Shown piece after piece: positions 44,997-56,581 of a stretch of 64,000 nt of DNA. Each line of letters begins with the position of its first letter. The stretch's first letter is position 1. Origin of the DNA: Cryptomeria japonica (Eukaryota > Streptophyta > Pinopsida > Cupressales > Cupressaceae); contig NC_081413.1 in the NCBI RefSeq assembly GCF_030272615.1, forward strand, positions 21,886,501 through 21,950,500. The letters are read 5' to 3'. Below the pieces are notes generated by a model. It saw only the letters and a list, made by a program, of their open reading frames with translations, had not been told where the DNA came from and did not search any database. A program made the translations under genes and the position numbers.

Positions 44997-47881
44997 CCCA
45001 AGGATTCAGGCTTCCGTGCCATGTATTCATTATTTACTCTATTTTTTTTGTTTTATACTGTTGCGGTAACGGTTACACGTTGAGCTTAATTTCAGTGTAT
45101 AATTGTATCAGTTTATTTTAATTCCCCTCATCTTGGAGTCTATTGCTGGATTAGCTAGAGGCTATGTGGTTTAGCCGATAATATACTGGATCCTTTCCAC
45201 AACACTAAACAACATTTATTTTAACTACATGGTATGTTCATTATTTATATAATTATAATTCTTGTTCCCTTGTGATTACTTGGGAGGCACTATTGATCAT
45301 AAGAAATATTTATGCCCTTAAATGTGCATTCTTATATATGCAATATTGACTCAACTTTAAACAGGTGAATAAGGAGATAAGTGCTTAAACCAAATGACTC
45401 GTATTTTGAATATCTATCTATTCTAATGGGATGTCTAGCATTTTTCCTAAATGAAATAGGCAAGAATGTTCTTATTCTTAGACCAAACAAGTCTCTAGGA
45501 TTTCTTGTTTTTACTAAATGAAATACTCCTTGCATTAAGAAGCTTTAAATTTCTGCTAATAAAATCTTTTATGTGATTGCAACCATTACATCTATTGCAA
45601 AATGGATATGTGAGCTAAATCTCAAATAGCTAATTTTTATATGCTTATGTCTAGTCCAATAAACTTTTTATCTAATTCAAATCATTAATGCCTAGTTCTC
45701 TAACCCAAGTTTTATATGGTTACAAGGCAATATTCATACTTGTGATCTTCATTTACTAAAATGCAAAATCAAAATCAAACATTTTTGTCATCTTTCAAAC
45801 TTTACACTTTGGCCCTAAGCAAAGTATGCACAATCTTTGAATTTGATTCAATGTTCATCTATAAAATAGCATCAACTTGCACTCATTCAATCACATAAAA
45901 AATAAATAGTTATTAGGACAATAATTAGAACTTGAACTAAAATTCTAAAATCAAGAGAAATCTTGCCCATCTAATCACACCCATCCTAGTGCATGTGAAT
46001 TACCTAGAAGTTATCCTAAAAGTCATGTGCATGTTTGAAGTTTGTAATCGATTTTGAGGTATTTTTAAATGGTACCTTAATAAAAAGCCTCGAGACTATA
46101 ATCATTGTTCATAATATTTTACTGATTCCTCCTTAAGTTTTGTCGCCTTCCATTTTTTTATTTTTTTTATACATACATTAGGTGAATGGAAATGGGTTAG
46201 GGATCATTAATGTGGTGTGTCCAATGCTAGAAGAAACACTAGAAAGGGAAATAAAGTAGAAGACTTTCAAGGTTTAGAGATTGGTTTTGCCACATACCTT
46301 ATACCTTTTGGGTATGATCGTATTGGTAATCCTACAAGTATGGCTTCCACTAGGGGAATTAAGATGGGAAGTGGGTTGAGGAAAATAATTAGGAAAAATG
46401 CTAAAAGCCCAAGTTTTTGAGGCTTGAAGGAAAATTGAATCCTCAATGCTAAAGGAGAGAAAGCATGGAAAATTGTAAATGGAGAATAATTGAGGTTCAA
46501 GGATTAGTCTTATAGTGTGATTGGTATGTGATTACATGGAGATGTAAAATCATAGGATCATAGACAAAGTAGTAAGTAGAAGCATATTGAATCCATGATA
46601 AAGTACATAGTAATGAGAAGTCTAAAAAACTAAAATAGTTAAAGGTCTCAAACAAAAATGTAAATGTTGGGTTTCAAAGGCATGGAGGGAAAAAATATTG
46701 GCAAGAGAAAACCTATAAGCCTAATAAAGGATACAAATAGACACAATCAACCTAACACTTAGAAATTTCTGTAGGATAAGATATTTAGGCATGTGACAAG
46801 TATAATTAAAGACAAACCACTGCAACAAGAACATTTTTTGATAAAGGGGTCTATTGAATGATTTACTAGATCAGTTATAGATAGTGGCCAAAACATGGTT
46901 CTATTAAGAAATAAAGTACACAACTTAGATAAAATTGCACTTACTAATATTGGCCCCAACATCACCATGAAAGAGATAAGACAAAGATATCAAGACAACT
47001 ATAGGGACAAAAATATAATTTTTTTTATCAAATGTCATGAGGGGTTCTCTAGGCAACAAAGTCAAACTAAAATAAATTAGAAGCACACAAGAGTCCTTTT
47101 AGTAAGAATGATATGCAAGTTAAATGCTCAAAAAGAAAAACATCAACAAAATGTTCCTTGATTTTATCTAAAATTTTAGATGGTGTTGCAAGGCATAAAG
47201 AAGCGGAAACTTTATTAGAGAATATTCATAAATATTCTAGGACAATGAAACCAACGTATGAGCCCTTATATTAAGGTTTATGATAATTAAAGCATTTCAA
47301 AATAACTTCAACAAGAAAATAATCTTCATTAATGAAAAAGTCCTCAAACTAATCCATGGAAAAAATTGTATGCGAGTAAATTCCCTCTTCATTAAACCAA
47401 CTAAACTAATAGTTAGAAATATAAATCGCAACAATCTTGAAAATAAATTTTTATTGCAATGTGATATTTAACACATACACAAAGGTTCTTAACAAATGTA
47501 ATAGTTTTTCTAAAGGGCATACAACTATCTTTATGGTGGAAGAGATATAGCATTTTCCCCTCCTTTTTAACATCACTGAGTGTCTTCCATCTCGAAAAAG
47601 ACTTGCTACCTTCATCTCGCAAGCCAACTTCTCCAGCATTACATAGATTTATTGTGAATGTGAATGTCATCTACCTCCTACACAGGAAACACATACCATT
47701 TAAAGGCCTTCAATATAACTACATCTTGGGAGTTTTCAAATTCATTATCTTTCATCAATCTCCTTACCATTTGCTGGGATGATCTGCCCACTTATGCATA
47801 TATGTTTGAGACAAGATTGGTCACATATTTTTCAAGATTCAAATAAGAAAATAAAATTGTTGAAATACTCTTAAGCCTATA
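44997..47881. other. Spacer, no gene recognised
   Basis: The first part is the other flank of the copia insertion. Frames such as 46217-46420 and 47280-47471 carry no motif. From about 46190 to 47280 the plus strand is purine-rich and somewhat coding-like, as old retroelement coding often is, but no family could be recognised. Confidence 0.35.
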
Positions 47882-48800
47882 TCATATGTGATTTCTAGAC
47901 TGCAAGAAAACATATCCAGACATCCACCCCAGATTTAACTCAAATCTTGACGATAAAATTAAGGGTGTCCTCAAAATAGCTAGCATGAGTAAGTAGGCCA
48001 AGCAGACATAATGATCAATTGTAGAAATAATGCAGTAAAGATTACCCATTTGATTGAAATTTGTACAACTCACATTCAGAATATGTTCTAAAGTGCAATC
48101 CTTGAAAAATCCATTTTGTGCATATCCCACAAACATTGCCTTTCCTGAGAGCGCATTTCTTTGAGACATTTTGTCAAACAGTTCACATGGCTTGTTTATG
48201 CTTCCACACTTTCCACATCCGTCTACTAGAGCATATCCAATGATAATATCTGACAAAAAACCCCTTTCCATTAAGCATACATGTCTAGGAGGGCAGTTCC
48301 AGCTTCAATATGCAAAACAATTCCTGTCTGTAGCTGACGTCCATACCCCGTTCCAAAGCTCCCTTTTTCTCAAATTGCAGAGTATGGCTTTACAACAGCC
48401 AATTACACATATTGGAAGTTTAGAAATCCTTATCAACAAGCGCATTTTGCAGCTCGGATGTCCTGCAACTGTTGCATTTAATGAGAACACATTTCTTCGA
48501 GCTATCCCGTAAAACAGTTCAGGTGCGTTGTCTATGCTTCCAAAATCATGTCTACCAGCGCATTTCCAGCAGCAATTATGGACATCCATACCTTGTTCCA
48601 AAGTTCCCATTTTGATAGAGGACTGCAGTCTTCGTTAAAAATGTTCGCGTAGGAAACCTTTTGATGCATACGGAGACCATATAGATACAGGCGCGAGAAA
48701 ACAGTTCTAAAATATTTAAAATTTGAGCGGGATTGACAGCGGAGGGGAACGGTGAACGGAACGGACGAGAGGGGCCCACACCAGCCACCTAAGCGGATCA
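47882..48800 (-). pseudogene. PPR gene relic
   Basis: On the minus strand, from 48800: KWELWNKVW, then MGTLEQGMDVH (about 48605), FGSIDNAPELFYGIARRNVF (about 48540), and after frame changes LSDIIIGYALVDGCGKCGSI with ELFDKMSQRNALSGKAM (48255-48140). A tail TNFNQMGNLYCIISTIDHYV resembles the usual PPR C-terminal HYACMVDLLG stretch. These are PLS-type repeats. The upstream part has unusually high GC and CpG (48720-48790). Stops and frameshifts prevent a full product. Confidence 0.72.
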
Positions 48801-49849
48801 ACGCTTAGAGTGTGCTGGTTAAGCCAGGCCTTCCCCTACATGTCCTCCTTTCTCCCCCTCACTCCTTTTTTTTATTTGAATTTCTCTTTTACTCTTCCCC
48901 TACAGATAATGTGGTGAGTGATCAAAAAAGCTTAACCACATCGAAGGTGGAACTTTATAGACACTGGGCAAAAATGTGTCGGTAGCTTTGTTGCGATTCA
49001 TCCTCATGTTCACGAGACAATAATTTCTTCCTCAATTGGCAGATGATGAAGGGCGTGAAGTTAAAAGAAAAGGAAAAGTAATAAAAAAGATCACTGGGAC
49101 GAAAGTCTAGGGGAAGAGCACCAGTGGTCGTCATAGCTAACTTCGCGCACCCACAGATTTTAAACGGTATATCGGATTTTGATTTTTTTTTTTTAGTTGT
49201 CTTCGTATGCGACTTAACTACTTATAGCTATTGATCTGGCTTCTGGGTAGTAATGATGCATGCTGTCAAATCAGTTATGCGCATAAAGGTCAAAAAGTGC
49301 ACATTTCAAAGTGTCCCCTGATACCTAACTAAAGATGTTCCAGTAACCGTCAACTCAAAATCACTAGTACTTGTTGACAAATGTCCCAATAGTGGTGCAC
49401 AAATGATCCAATAGTGGTACACAAATGGGACAAATGTTCCAATAGTTGTGCACAAATGGACCAATTAATTACAAAAAATGATCGGCTATTGGTACAAAAC
49501 AAATTTATTAATGGTGTTTTCACTATGACAACTATTGGGGGGTCAACATGACAATAAGGTGATGGTTATTGGAACTATGTTATCTATTGGTACTCTTCGC
49601 CTAACGAAGATATCTTTTGTGACAATATTCATAGTAAAAAGTATATTCCTCCTGGTCCACAAACCATCAAATATCAGTCACGCGGTTTTTGTGGTACTAT
49701 GAAGGAAATTGAACTGATAAAGAACCCACTTTCACAAACCACCCAGAAACTCGATCAGTGTCCATCTTGATTTTTAATGCTTGCATATTCTCTCAAAACC
49801 ATATGCAGTGAGGTGGTTGTGTTGCATCTTGCAATATTTTGCCTCTATT
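48801..49849 (+). promoter_or_regulatory. Upstream region of the 816-codon gene
   Basis: No coding is recognised. It contains the CCAAT repeat array (49379-49471). A TATA-like GTATATTCC is near 49641, but none is close enough to fix a transcription start. Two ATGs precede the gene start: ATGCAGTGA at 49803-49811, and one at 49777 opening a 35-codon frame that overlaps the gene start and ends with TAG at 49882. Whether they are transcribed is unknown. Confidence 0.45.
49379..49471 (+). repeat. 22-bp CCAAT-containing tandem repeats
   Basis: Units at 49379-49400, 49401-49422 and 49432-49453 follow aaatg..ccaatagtggtgcac. A partial fourth (aaatggaccaatta) starts at 49454, and a 9-bp interruption precedes the third. 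Each unit has CCAAT and GTGCAC or GTACAC. The array is 380-470 bp before the start codon of the intact gene. Confidence 0.8.
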
Positions 49850-52300
49850 ATGGCTACATCAGTTTTCGATTTTCTCACTGGTAGTGAGAATATTTGCTCC
49901 CTGTATTCGACTTCTAATTGTTTTGTCTTTGTCATTTTCAAATTGGGTAAGTTATTTTTGGGGTTCCTTCCAATTATTTTCATTGGAGAGGCTGCATGGA
50001 GCGCGATCAAGAAAAGAAGACATTGGATCCCAGCAGGTTCTTTAGTTGTGGGTGCGCTTGTTATTCAATTCCTACCACTCCTCAACAATTCCTTCAATTT
50101 TCCTAACGATGTCGTCTCTGAAAGAAACCAGATCCAGGTAAATATCAAAGTAATAGAAAGCATAGAGTTGCCTAAGCCTATGTCGACTTTAGTTGATTCA
50201 CTGCTCAACAGTTCCATTGAATCCGAATATCTGAGTAAATTCATGAGTTCCGTTGATCCCGAAGATCTGAGTAAACTGTTTAAATTTATCTTTGAATATT
50301 TCAGTTTGTTAATTTTCTACAGTAATTGGGTGTCAGTTTTGTGTGGGAGAGTCTCTATGTTTGTGTTGATGGGTTGTTTGTTGCCTGGAGTAGCACGCCC
50401 TCTCTCCCCTAAATTCTGGAGTGACATGGCAGCGCTACTGATAAGCTCTTTCCTTTCTCTCTTCCATATTTCTTACGAAACATTTCTGATTAGTAAGATT
50501 TTTTCCAAGGAGTCTTCTCCAAGCCTTTTTTGGTTTGTATTTGTGTGCAACCTTCTTATGTTAGTATCATTGACAGTTCTAGTCCTTGTTTTAGTCTCTG
50601 CTGCTCTGGCTAGTTTTAGTATTCGTAAAACTTGGTCTCATAAAATATCCACCTTGACTTTTGCTCAAAATTTCACACCCCAGTCAATATGGGGAAAGGT
50701 TGAAGAACGAGCATGTCAGTCATTATTTATAGCTCGCACTGCCGATCCTCAATATATAATAGCCAGATCGATTCTCACTTCATCCATAGCACTTGTCATT
50801 ACCATTTGCAATGGAATTTTGATTTTTGGAGTCATACGCTTTACAATTGATGGACTTGCTGGAACTTTTCTAGACATTTGGTTCGTGGTTCGTTGCCTGG
50901 TGATTGTAATGGGATCCATTATCATATATTGGAGATGCATCACAGCGGTCGTGTTCTACACAAAAGGACCGGAATGGCAACTATCCAGTCTAGCAGAATA
51001 TTTTCGGATCGAGAATTTTTGGAAAAGTCATTTGCTCGACTTTATAGATAGCTTCAATAACCATGGAGAAGATAGTGACACAATTCTCAAAAAATGGATG
51101 ATGAGGCTATTCAGATTAATGAGATTTCATAAATTACTTTATGTGCTTCATTACCTTGAGATGTTCTCCATCTTTCTCAGCAAAATATGTTGGTTATTAG
51201 CACACTTTTTCTTCTCCAACAAATATATGGCTAAGCATTTGTTAGGTTCAGCATACAATGAATTCTGCAATCTGTCTACAAGTAACAGCCACAGAGAAAT
51301 TCTGCTGGGGGATGAGTCTGAATTTACCAAATATTTAAAATCATTGGTAGTCATGCAGGGTGAAAATCCTGCTGGAATATGGATGGCCAACAGAGACTCA
51401 ATACAGGAAATAAGGGAACAGATGAAGAAAGGCGAAGAAGAGGGGAAAAACTGCAATGATTTGATATCCTTGTTAAGGGACAAGTCTACGACAGATTTCT
51501 CTGGTGAAAGATGTGCGAGGTTCCAGATTGGTCCTCATATCAGATTGAAGGTAGAAAGGCAGTTGGATGTGGAAAGGGAATTCAATATGCAGAAGTGTTC
51601 TTGGAAAATGACATCAGTCTCAATAGTTGCTGTCATCATTAAACTGTCACCATTTACTCGGGATGGAGCTGATGCAGATAATATGATACATTCAGTTATA
51701 GAAGCGTGCTCTCAAGCATGGGATGTTATGGACCTAATTGAAATTTCCAATGGTGAAGCAGTTGAAATCAGTAAGGAAGCAAACAATCTCTTCCAACGCC
51801 TAGAAAAGACACATAAATGGCTTGATCACTATCTACCAGTCAACAGACCTGTTGAGAGGACACCTGCAGCAGCCAAAGAAGCAATGGAGGATCTTTTTGA
51901 GACAGCAAAACAAATAGCCAACCTGTACCAGTCAAGAAAGTGGATTGAAATAATGGCAGCTTATAACTTATGCATGCTAGGATTATACATAAATGATCAG
52001 TTTTCTAATATGGACGTGATCCTTGATAATTTGCAAGGTATGTTGGCAGATGTGATAGGGTCTTGCACAGTGAAAGCGGTGGGTGTTATAATGGAGGATT
52101 GCAAGAAACATGGATCTCTCTACGATGAAGAAAGCATTTTAAGGTTTGCAGGCATTGCTGGGAAAGTGAAGGGCGTAACTGAAAAATTGAGATGGAAATT
52201 AAAATGGAGTCAGGATGAAGATACTCAATCCTTTGTAACCTCATTGGCAAGACACAATTTTGCTAGGATGGAAAGGTCTCAAACATTTCAGTCGGCATAG
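49850..52300 (+). CDS. Intact single-exon multi-pass membrane protein, unknown family
   Basis: An 816-residue protein with no internal stop. The ATG at 49850 (MATSVFDFL) has A at -3 and G at +4. The frame is open further left only to a TTG (49781) after a TAA, so 49850 is the start. Hydrophobic segments lie at about 25-46, 62-79, 150-180, 193-215, 226-256, 309-331, 341-366 and perhaps 436-456. These suggest seven or eight membrane spans, mainly in the N-terminal half. The long C-terminal half (about 460-816) is charged and helical, with KKGEEEGKN (527-534), CSWKMTSVSIVAVIIKL (583-599) and a Lys/Arg/Trp-rich end (RWKLKW, 781-786). An extra-membrane loop at 81-145 is Ser/Glu-rich. I do not recognise the family. 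A transporter, channel or membrane scaffold is possible but unproven. Confidence 0.85.
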   Translation: MATSVFDFLTGSENICSLYSTSNCFVFVIFKLGKLFLGFLPIIFIGEAAWSAIKKRRHWIPAGSLVVGALVIQFLPLLNNSFNFPNDVVSERNQIQVNIKVIESIELPKPMSTLVDSLLNSSIESEYLSKFMSSVDPEDLSKLFKFIFEYFSLLIFYSNWVSVLCGRVSMFVLMGCLLPGVARPLSPKFWSDMAALLISSFLSLFHISYETFLISKIFSKESSPSLFWFVFVCNLLMLVSLTVLVLVLVSAALASFSIRKTWSHKISTLTFAQNFTPQSIWGKVEERACQSLFIARTADPQYIIARSILTSSIALVITICNGILIFGVIRFTIDGLAGTFLDIWFVVRCLVIVMGSIIIYWRCITAVVFYTKGPEWQLSSLAEYFRIENFWKSHLLDFIDSFNNHGEDSDTILKKWMMRLFRLMRFHKLLYVLHYLEMFSIFLSKICWLLAHFFFSNKYMAKHLLGSAYNEFCNLSTSNSHREILLGDESEFTKYLKSLVVMQGENPAGIWMANRDSIQEIREQMKKGEEEGKNCNDLISLLRDKSTTDFSGERCARFQIGPHIRLKVERQLDVEREFNMQKCSWKMTSVSIVAVIIKLSPFTRDGADADNMIHSVIEACSQAWDVMDLIEISNGEAVEISKEANNLFQRLEKTHKWLDHYLPVNRPVERTPAAAKEAMEDLFETAKQIANLYQSRKWIEIMAAYNLCMLGLYINDQFSNMDVILDNLQGMLADVIGSCTVKAVGVIMEDCKKHGSLYDEESILRFAGIAGKVKGVTEKLRWKLKWSQDEDTQSFVTSLARHNFARMERSQTFQSA

Positions 52301-52720
52301 ATGTCTGCTTATTTGGCTAGCAGTTTCAGCCTTTTTAAGGATGTTTTATTCTTTTTTTTTCTTTCAGTGATTAGCTGTTTGTCAACTGCTCTGTTTTGGA
52401 GTAGAACTGTTCTGTTTTTAGATTGGGGAATATGGGAACTGTTCTGTTTTTAGATTGGGGAATATGGGAATTAGGGGTTAGGTTTTGGTTTATGGAGTTT
52501 AGATAGTCTCTGGAAAAAGCAAAGGAAGGAGCAAGCGTTTCTGGGAAATGAACAGGCATTTGCTGCACATTTTGCTACTGCCTACAGGGAACAGGGAACA
52601 CTTCCGCTGGATATTTTAAGATTGTACGTTAAATGCTGGGTTAGGATATAAAAAACTATGCTGTCGTATTATTAACCTGGTGATTATCTGTAACTCTTGC
52701 TTTTATTAAATGGATACTTA
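52301..52720 (+). promoter_or_regulatory. Probable 3' UTR with poly(A) signal
   Basis: T-rich sequence directly after the stop, a 32-bp duplication (52405-52468), and ATTAAA at 52705-52710 shortly after tgtaactcttg. This order suits a plant 3' end, but the true cleavage site cannot be fixed. Confidence 0.4.
52405..52468 (+). repeat. Perfect 32-bp tandem duplication
   Basis: The units 52405-52436 and 52437-52468 both begin aactgttctgtttttagatt and are identical. Confidence 0.9.
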
Positions 52721-53424
52721 TTGATCGTTGTATGTGTTTATTGCCTTGTTCTTTCTAGTTGATTTTAACAAATTGCAAATTTAGACACAGATAATTGTTT
52801 GTGTGAGCATAAAAATTAAAACTAGAAGAATAAATATAAATAAAAATAAATTTTTTTTTTAATAAATAGACTTTCTCAATTAAAAATAAATATTAAAGTA
52901 CATATTCAAGAATAACCTTCAAATAAATGAAATCTGAAAAACGAAACTAAATGAAATTCAAGAATAACTTTAATTATCTAACATGAATTTCATTGTTTCA
53001 ATGGATTGAGATATGTTTACAAAGCAAAATTGTTTCAAAACGTGGGAATTCTGTCCCTCATTCACACTGATTTTTCCTTAGAAGTTTGGAATTTTCACTT
53101 ATAGTTTTTTATTGGAATGATAGACACTCATAATTTTCCAAAAATATATTGAATGAGAGGACTTCTTCTGGATCTAAGAGAAACTTGGAATATTGTAGGA
53201 AGATTGTGTCATTCAAAATTCTAAGTGGATAATGGATGAAGAGATTTGTATGGGAAGGTGAAATAGTTAATATATAAATTTAGTTATTTTATTTATTTTT
53301 TAATTGGAGAGAAGATGATAATTAGTTAATGTATATTTATTTAAATGATTTATTTATGTATTTTAATAAAAATGATTAGTGAGAATATGTGAGGTGAAAG
53401 TGAAATTAAATAATAGCATGAGAT
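52721..53424. other. AT-rich spacer, nothing recognised
   Basis: Downstream flank of the intact gene, with no features I can support. Confidence 0.4.
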
Positions 53425-53429
53425 TGAGT
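53425..53429 (+). repeat. Solo LTR target-site duplication, left
   Basis: TGAGT, identical to 54474-54478. Confidence 0.75.
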
Positions 53430-54473
53430 TGTAATACCCTAAAAATGGTCATCTAAACCATGAGCCCTTAATCTCGATAACATCACCAAGGTCTTAACCA
53501 AAGGCAGTTAAATCAATCTTGAGCACACCATTAATTCTTCAATCATCAAATGTCACATGGCAAAATCAATCACTCAATATTAATTAAATATTTATTTAAT
53601 TAATAGATCATTCCAGGTAAATCATTTTAAACAATTATCTTATTTATTTTAATTGAATATCCTAGCATATTTAATTAAATAAATTAATTTGCCATAAACC
53701 TTCAAAAACGAAAATAAATCAAGAAAGAGGAATTGAAAATTATGAGCACAAATCTTCAAAAAAGGAATTAATTGACAAAAAAGAATTAAAATTTGAGGAA
53801 AGAAATCAATTGGAGATAATCTTGAAAAAAACAAATTAAAAATTGATAAATAATCTCAAAGAAAGCAATTAAAACAATTAAATATTAAAATTGAATGAAA
53901 TGGATAATAAATCAGTTTTTTCTTGATTTAATCTTAATTTTAGTTCAATTTCCTTTAAAACTGATAAAAGCATCCAATCACATCAATTCACCTGGATTGT
54001 GCTTCCTCTTGGAAAATCTTGACCGCTCATCATCATTTGATCTTAGCCGTTGGTTTCTTTCTGAATTTTCTATAAATTCAGGCTCATCTCTCATTCAAAA
54101 AAAAGAGGCTGGAGAATGTATTGTTATTATACTGTTTTTGCTCTCGGATTCATTGACATATTGCATATTAATTGTTTTACATTGATTAAATCATTTAGAT
54201 TCATATTGCTTAAATCTTGTTAGATTAATCTTGCATCCATCTAGCTTAACATCATGCTCATATAGATTAAATCCTTCGTCTTGATGTTGTCTAGTTACCA
54301 GCATTGCTGATAATCTGAGAGCAATCTTATACTTGCATCTTTTAGAAGGCAATGGGTCGATTTGCTATGATTTTCATATTCATATTTACATCTGTCTAAC
54401 CATGCATGTAATGACTTGATTGAAGTGTTGTGTCTTGCAGATACAGATTCTTAGTCCACTTTTCACACACACA
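53430..54473 (+). mobile_element. Solo LTR, 1044 bp
   Basis: It starts TGTAATACCCTAAAAATGG and ends TTTTCACACACACA, so it has TG and CA ends, and TGAGT lies directly outside on both sides. TATAAAT at 54071-54077, followed by tcaggctcatctctcattc, is a typical LTR promoter layout and sets the plus orientation. No internal element sequence adjoins it, so it is a solo LTR left by recombination between two LTRs. The length and TGTAATACCC start suggest Ty3/gypsy, but without coding this is inference. Confidence 0.8.
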
Positions 54474-54478
54474 TGAGT
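54474..54478 (+). repeat. Solo LTR target-site duplication, right
   Basis: TGAGT, identical to 53425-53429. Confidence 0.75.
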
Positions 54479-54930
54479 TAGTCTAAATAAATAATATTAT
54501 TTAATTAGATAATAATGAATTAGATTAATTAGTGGTGAACTAAATTAATATGTTAATAAAATTAAATTATTAATTAGTATTATATTAGATTAAATAAATA
54601 ATATTTATTTAATTAATGATGATGAAATTGTTAGTATAGAATGAACTTAGGTAAGATTATGTTTATACATATGCTGTTAGGATATTGGGAATAGAGTCTT
54701 TGTAAGAAGATTTACAATTATAGAAAATAGAGTTGAGTTGGAGAAATTATGGGCCTTGAGGGTTTTTTAGGAGGAAAATAATAGTGACAATCACTATTCA
54801 CCTTGTGAGAAAGAGTCTATTTACAAAGGGAATTCATATAGAATCAAGGACAACTAAGTGTGAACAAGTCCCCATCTATTGATAATGCAGATAAGAGTCT
54901 TGTAGTCTAATCCAAAATGCAGCCAAGGAT
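54479..54930. other. AT-rich spacer, nothing recognised
   Basis: Rich in TTAAT and AATAAT words, no coding seen until about 54900. Confidence 0.4.
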
Positions 54931-55281
54931 GTGAAAAATATTAAATTGGATCATGAGGAAAAGATCAGATCTCTAGAAGACACCATTGGTAAATTTCATG
55001 ATAAGCTAAGGGCCATGGTGGCTATGAGTGGAACTGCTATGCAAAAAAGCTCTAAAGGCCTCAGACAGTTAAATGAGAAGGCGAGGACCCACAAAAGTAT
55101 ATCCAAGGGTAATTTGGGCTCTCCCTCTACTTTTGTGAAGAATGATGGGAAGAATGTTGTTGCAATTCAACAAGGCACAAGTACTAAACCTGTTCTTCGC
55201 CCCTTCACTAGAATGCTAAGCTATGATAAAGGTAAGAATGAGAATGCCCAAATTTTCCTAAAATTTAGGCGACTAGTGTGA
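54931..55281 (+). pseudogene. Coiled-coil coding relic, unknown
   Basis: A 116-codon frame without an ATG start. The first 60 residues have heptad-like charge (KLDHEEKIRSLEDTIGKFHD, KLRAMVAMSG), and the following part is basic with Ser and Gly. It is probably a fragment of a larger gene or of a retroelement coding region. I cannot assign it. It might relate to the coiled-coil pseudogene at 57563, but no shared repeat was seen. Confidence 0.35.
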
Positions 55282-55829
55282 TAGATTGCTATGTTGGGAC
55301 TATTATGGTTTCCTTTATTTACTATGGTGATCACTAGTTTGGTGGAAGAGTCATAGAGAGTTTTTTTAGCAACTATAATTTATGTTGGAAGTCACTTTTG
55401 ACAAGTGGTGTGAGATAAGAAATGTGCTGAAAATGAATTTGGCAATTTGTGTGGTAGGTAAATTGCATATGGCAAGACGACCATTATGGGTGAATCATGA
55501 GTTAGTATTTTGGGATGTTTCTATGTGCAATGTGTCATGAATTTTTTTAAAAAAATTGACACCACTTACGTTTTGAGCATGTGTTGGTTTTGGAAAACAT
55601 GGGCAATTTTTGCTCATGTCTTGATCTCTATAAAAATGTAATGTCATAGTGTATTTTGTATGATGAGTTGAAAACTTTTTGAGAAACTATTAAATGTTGG
55701 AATTTATCCAAAGTTTTTTATTGTAATTACTTCTGAAGAGCATTGGATTTGTGCATTATATTATAATTCTTATTGCTGATAATACGATTAAGATTTGACA
55801 TTCACTCTAATATAAGAAGTTCTTGCATT
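55282..55829. other. Spacer, nothing recognised
   Basis: Plus-strand G/T-rich sequence with no frame longer than about 50 codons. Confidence 0.4.
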
Positions 55830-56581
55830 ATGTTTTGATTAATAAAAGAAGGATAGGCCCATCCCATTACACAACCATAGAGTGATGCCTAGGGTGCATG
55901 AGGGCTGTGTGACCAACCAAAAGAATCTCACTAACATAGTACAAAAATCCAACAAGGCCATCTGAGAACCAACAAAACAACTATAAAACCAACAGAAACA
56001 AAAAGACCAAAAAACTTTAAAACACTAGAACAACCACCCATGAAAGGCACAAAGAGATGGCCAACTACATGGGGAAATTTTTATTCTACCAATCCTGGCA
56101 TAAGCTTAACCACTATATCAAAGAATGACACTTTTTAGCAACAACCAATCCTAGAGCCTGAACCAAGGTGGAGTTAGAGGTGGCTTTAACTAGGGACTTC
56201 GTGGGGCCTGAACGTGTGATCAGGGCCTCTACTAATTTTCATTTCTTCTTCCTTTTCCTATTCAATTCAGCCTATATGGTTTGTATAGCCTGTAAGGAGG
56301 CGTTATGTATATTGGTTACATTCCTGCAAGCGAGATTGGCCTCCTCGATTTTCATTTTCAGGGCCTTCTAGGATCGCTTGATTTCTTCCACCTCAATTTT
56401 AGTCCCAATCATCTTGAGCTTGACGTCTAGATCTTTAATCCTCCCATGCACCTTATCCCACTTTTTTTGTGAGGCCAACAAATTAATTAGCCCTATATTT
56501 CGCCTTAGTTGCTGCCTCCAACCTATTAATTTTCCTTATCACCACATTCATCTACCCAAAAAGCCATTTCAACAAATCATC

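Noticed and set aside
49781-49849. Longer 839-codon version of the membrane protein starting at 49781
   Set aside because: The codon there is TTG, not ATG. The next in-frame ATG at 49850 has a good context, and an in-frame TAA lies just upstream at 49775.
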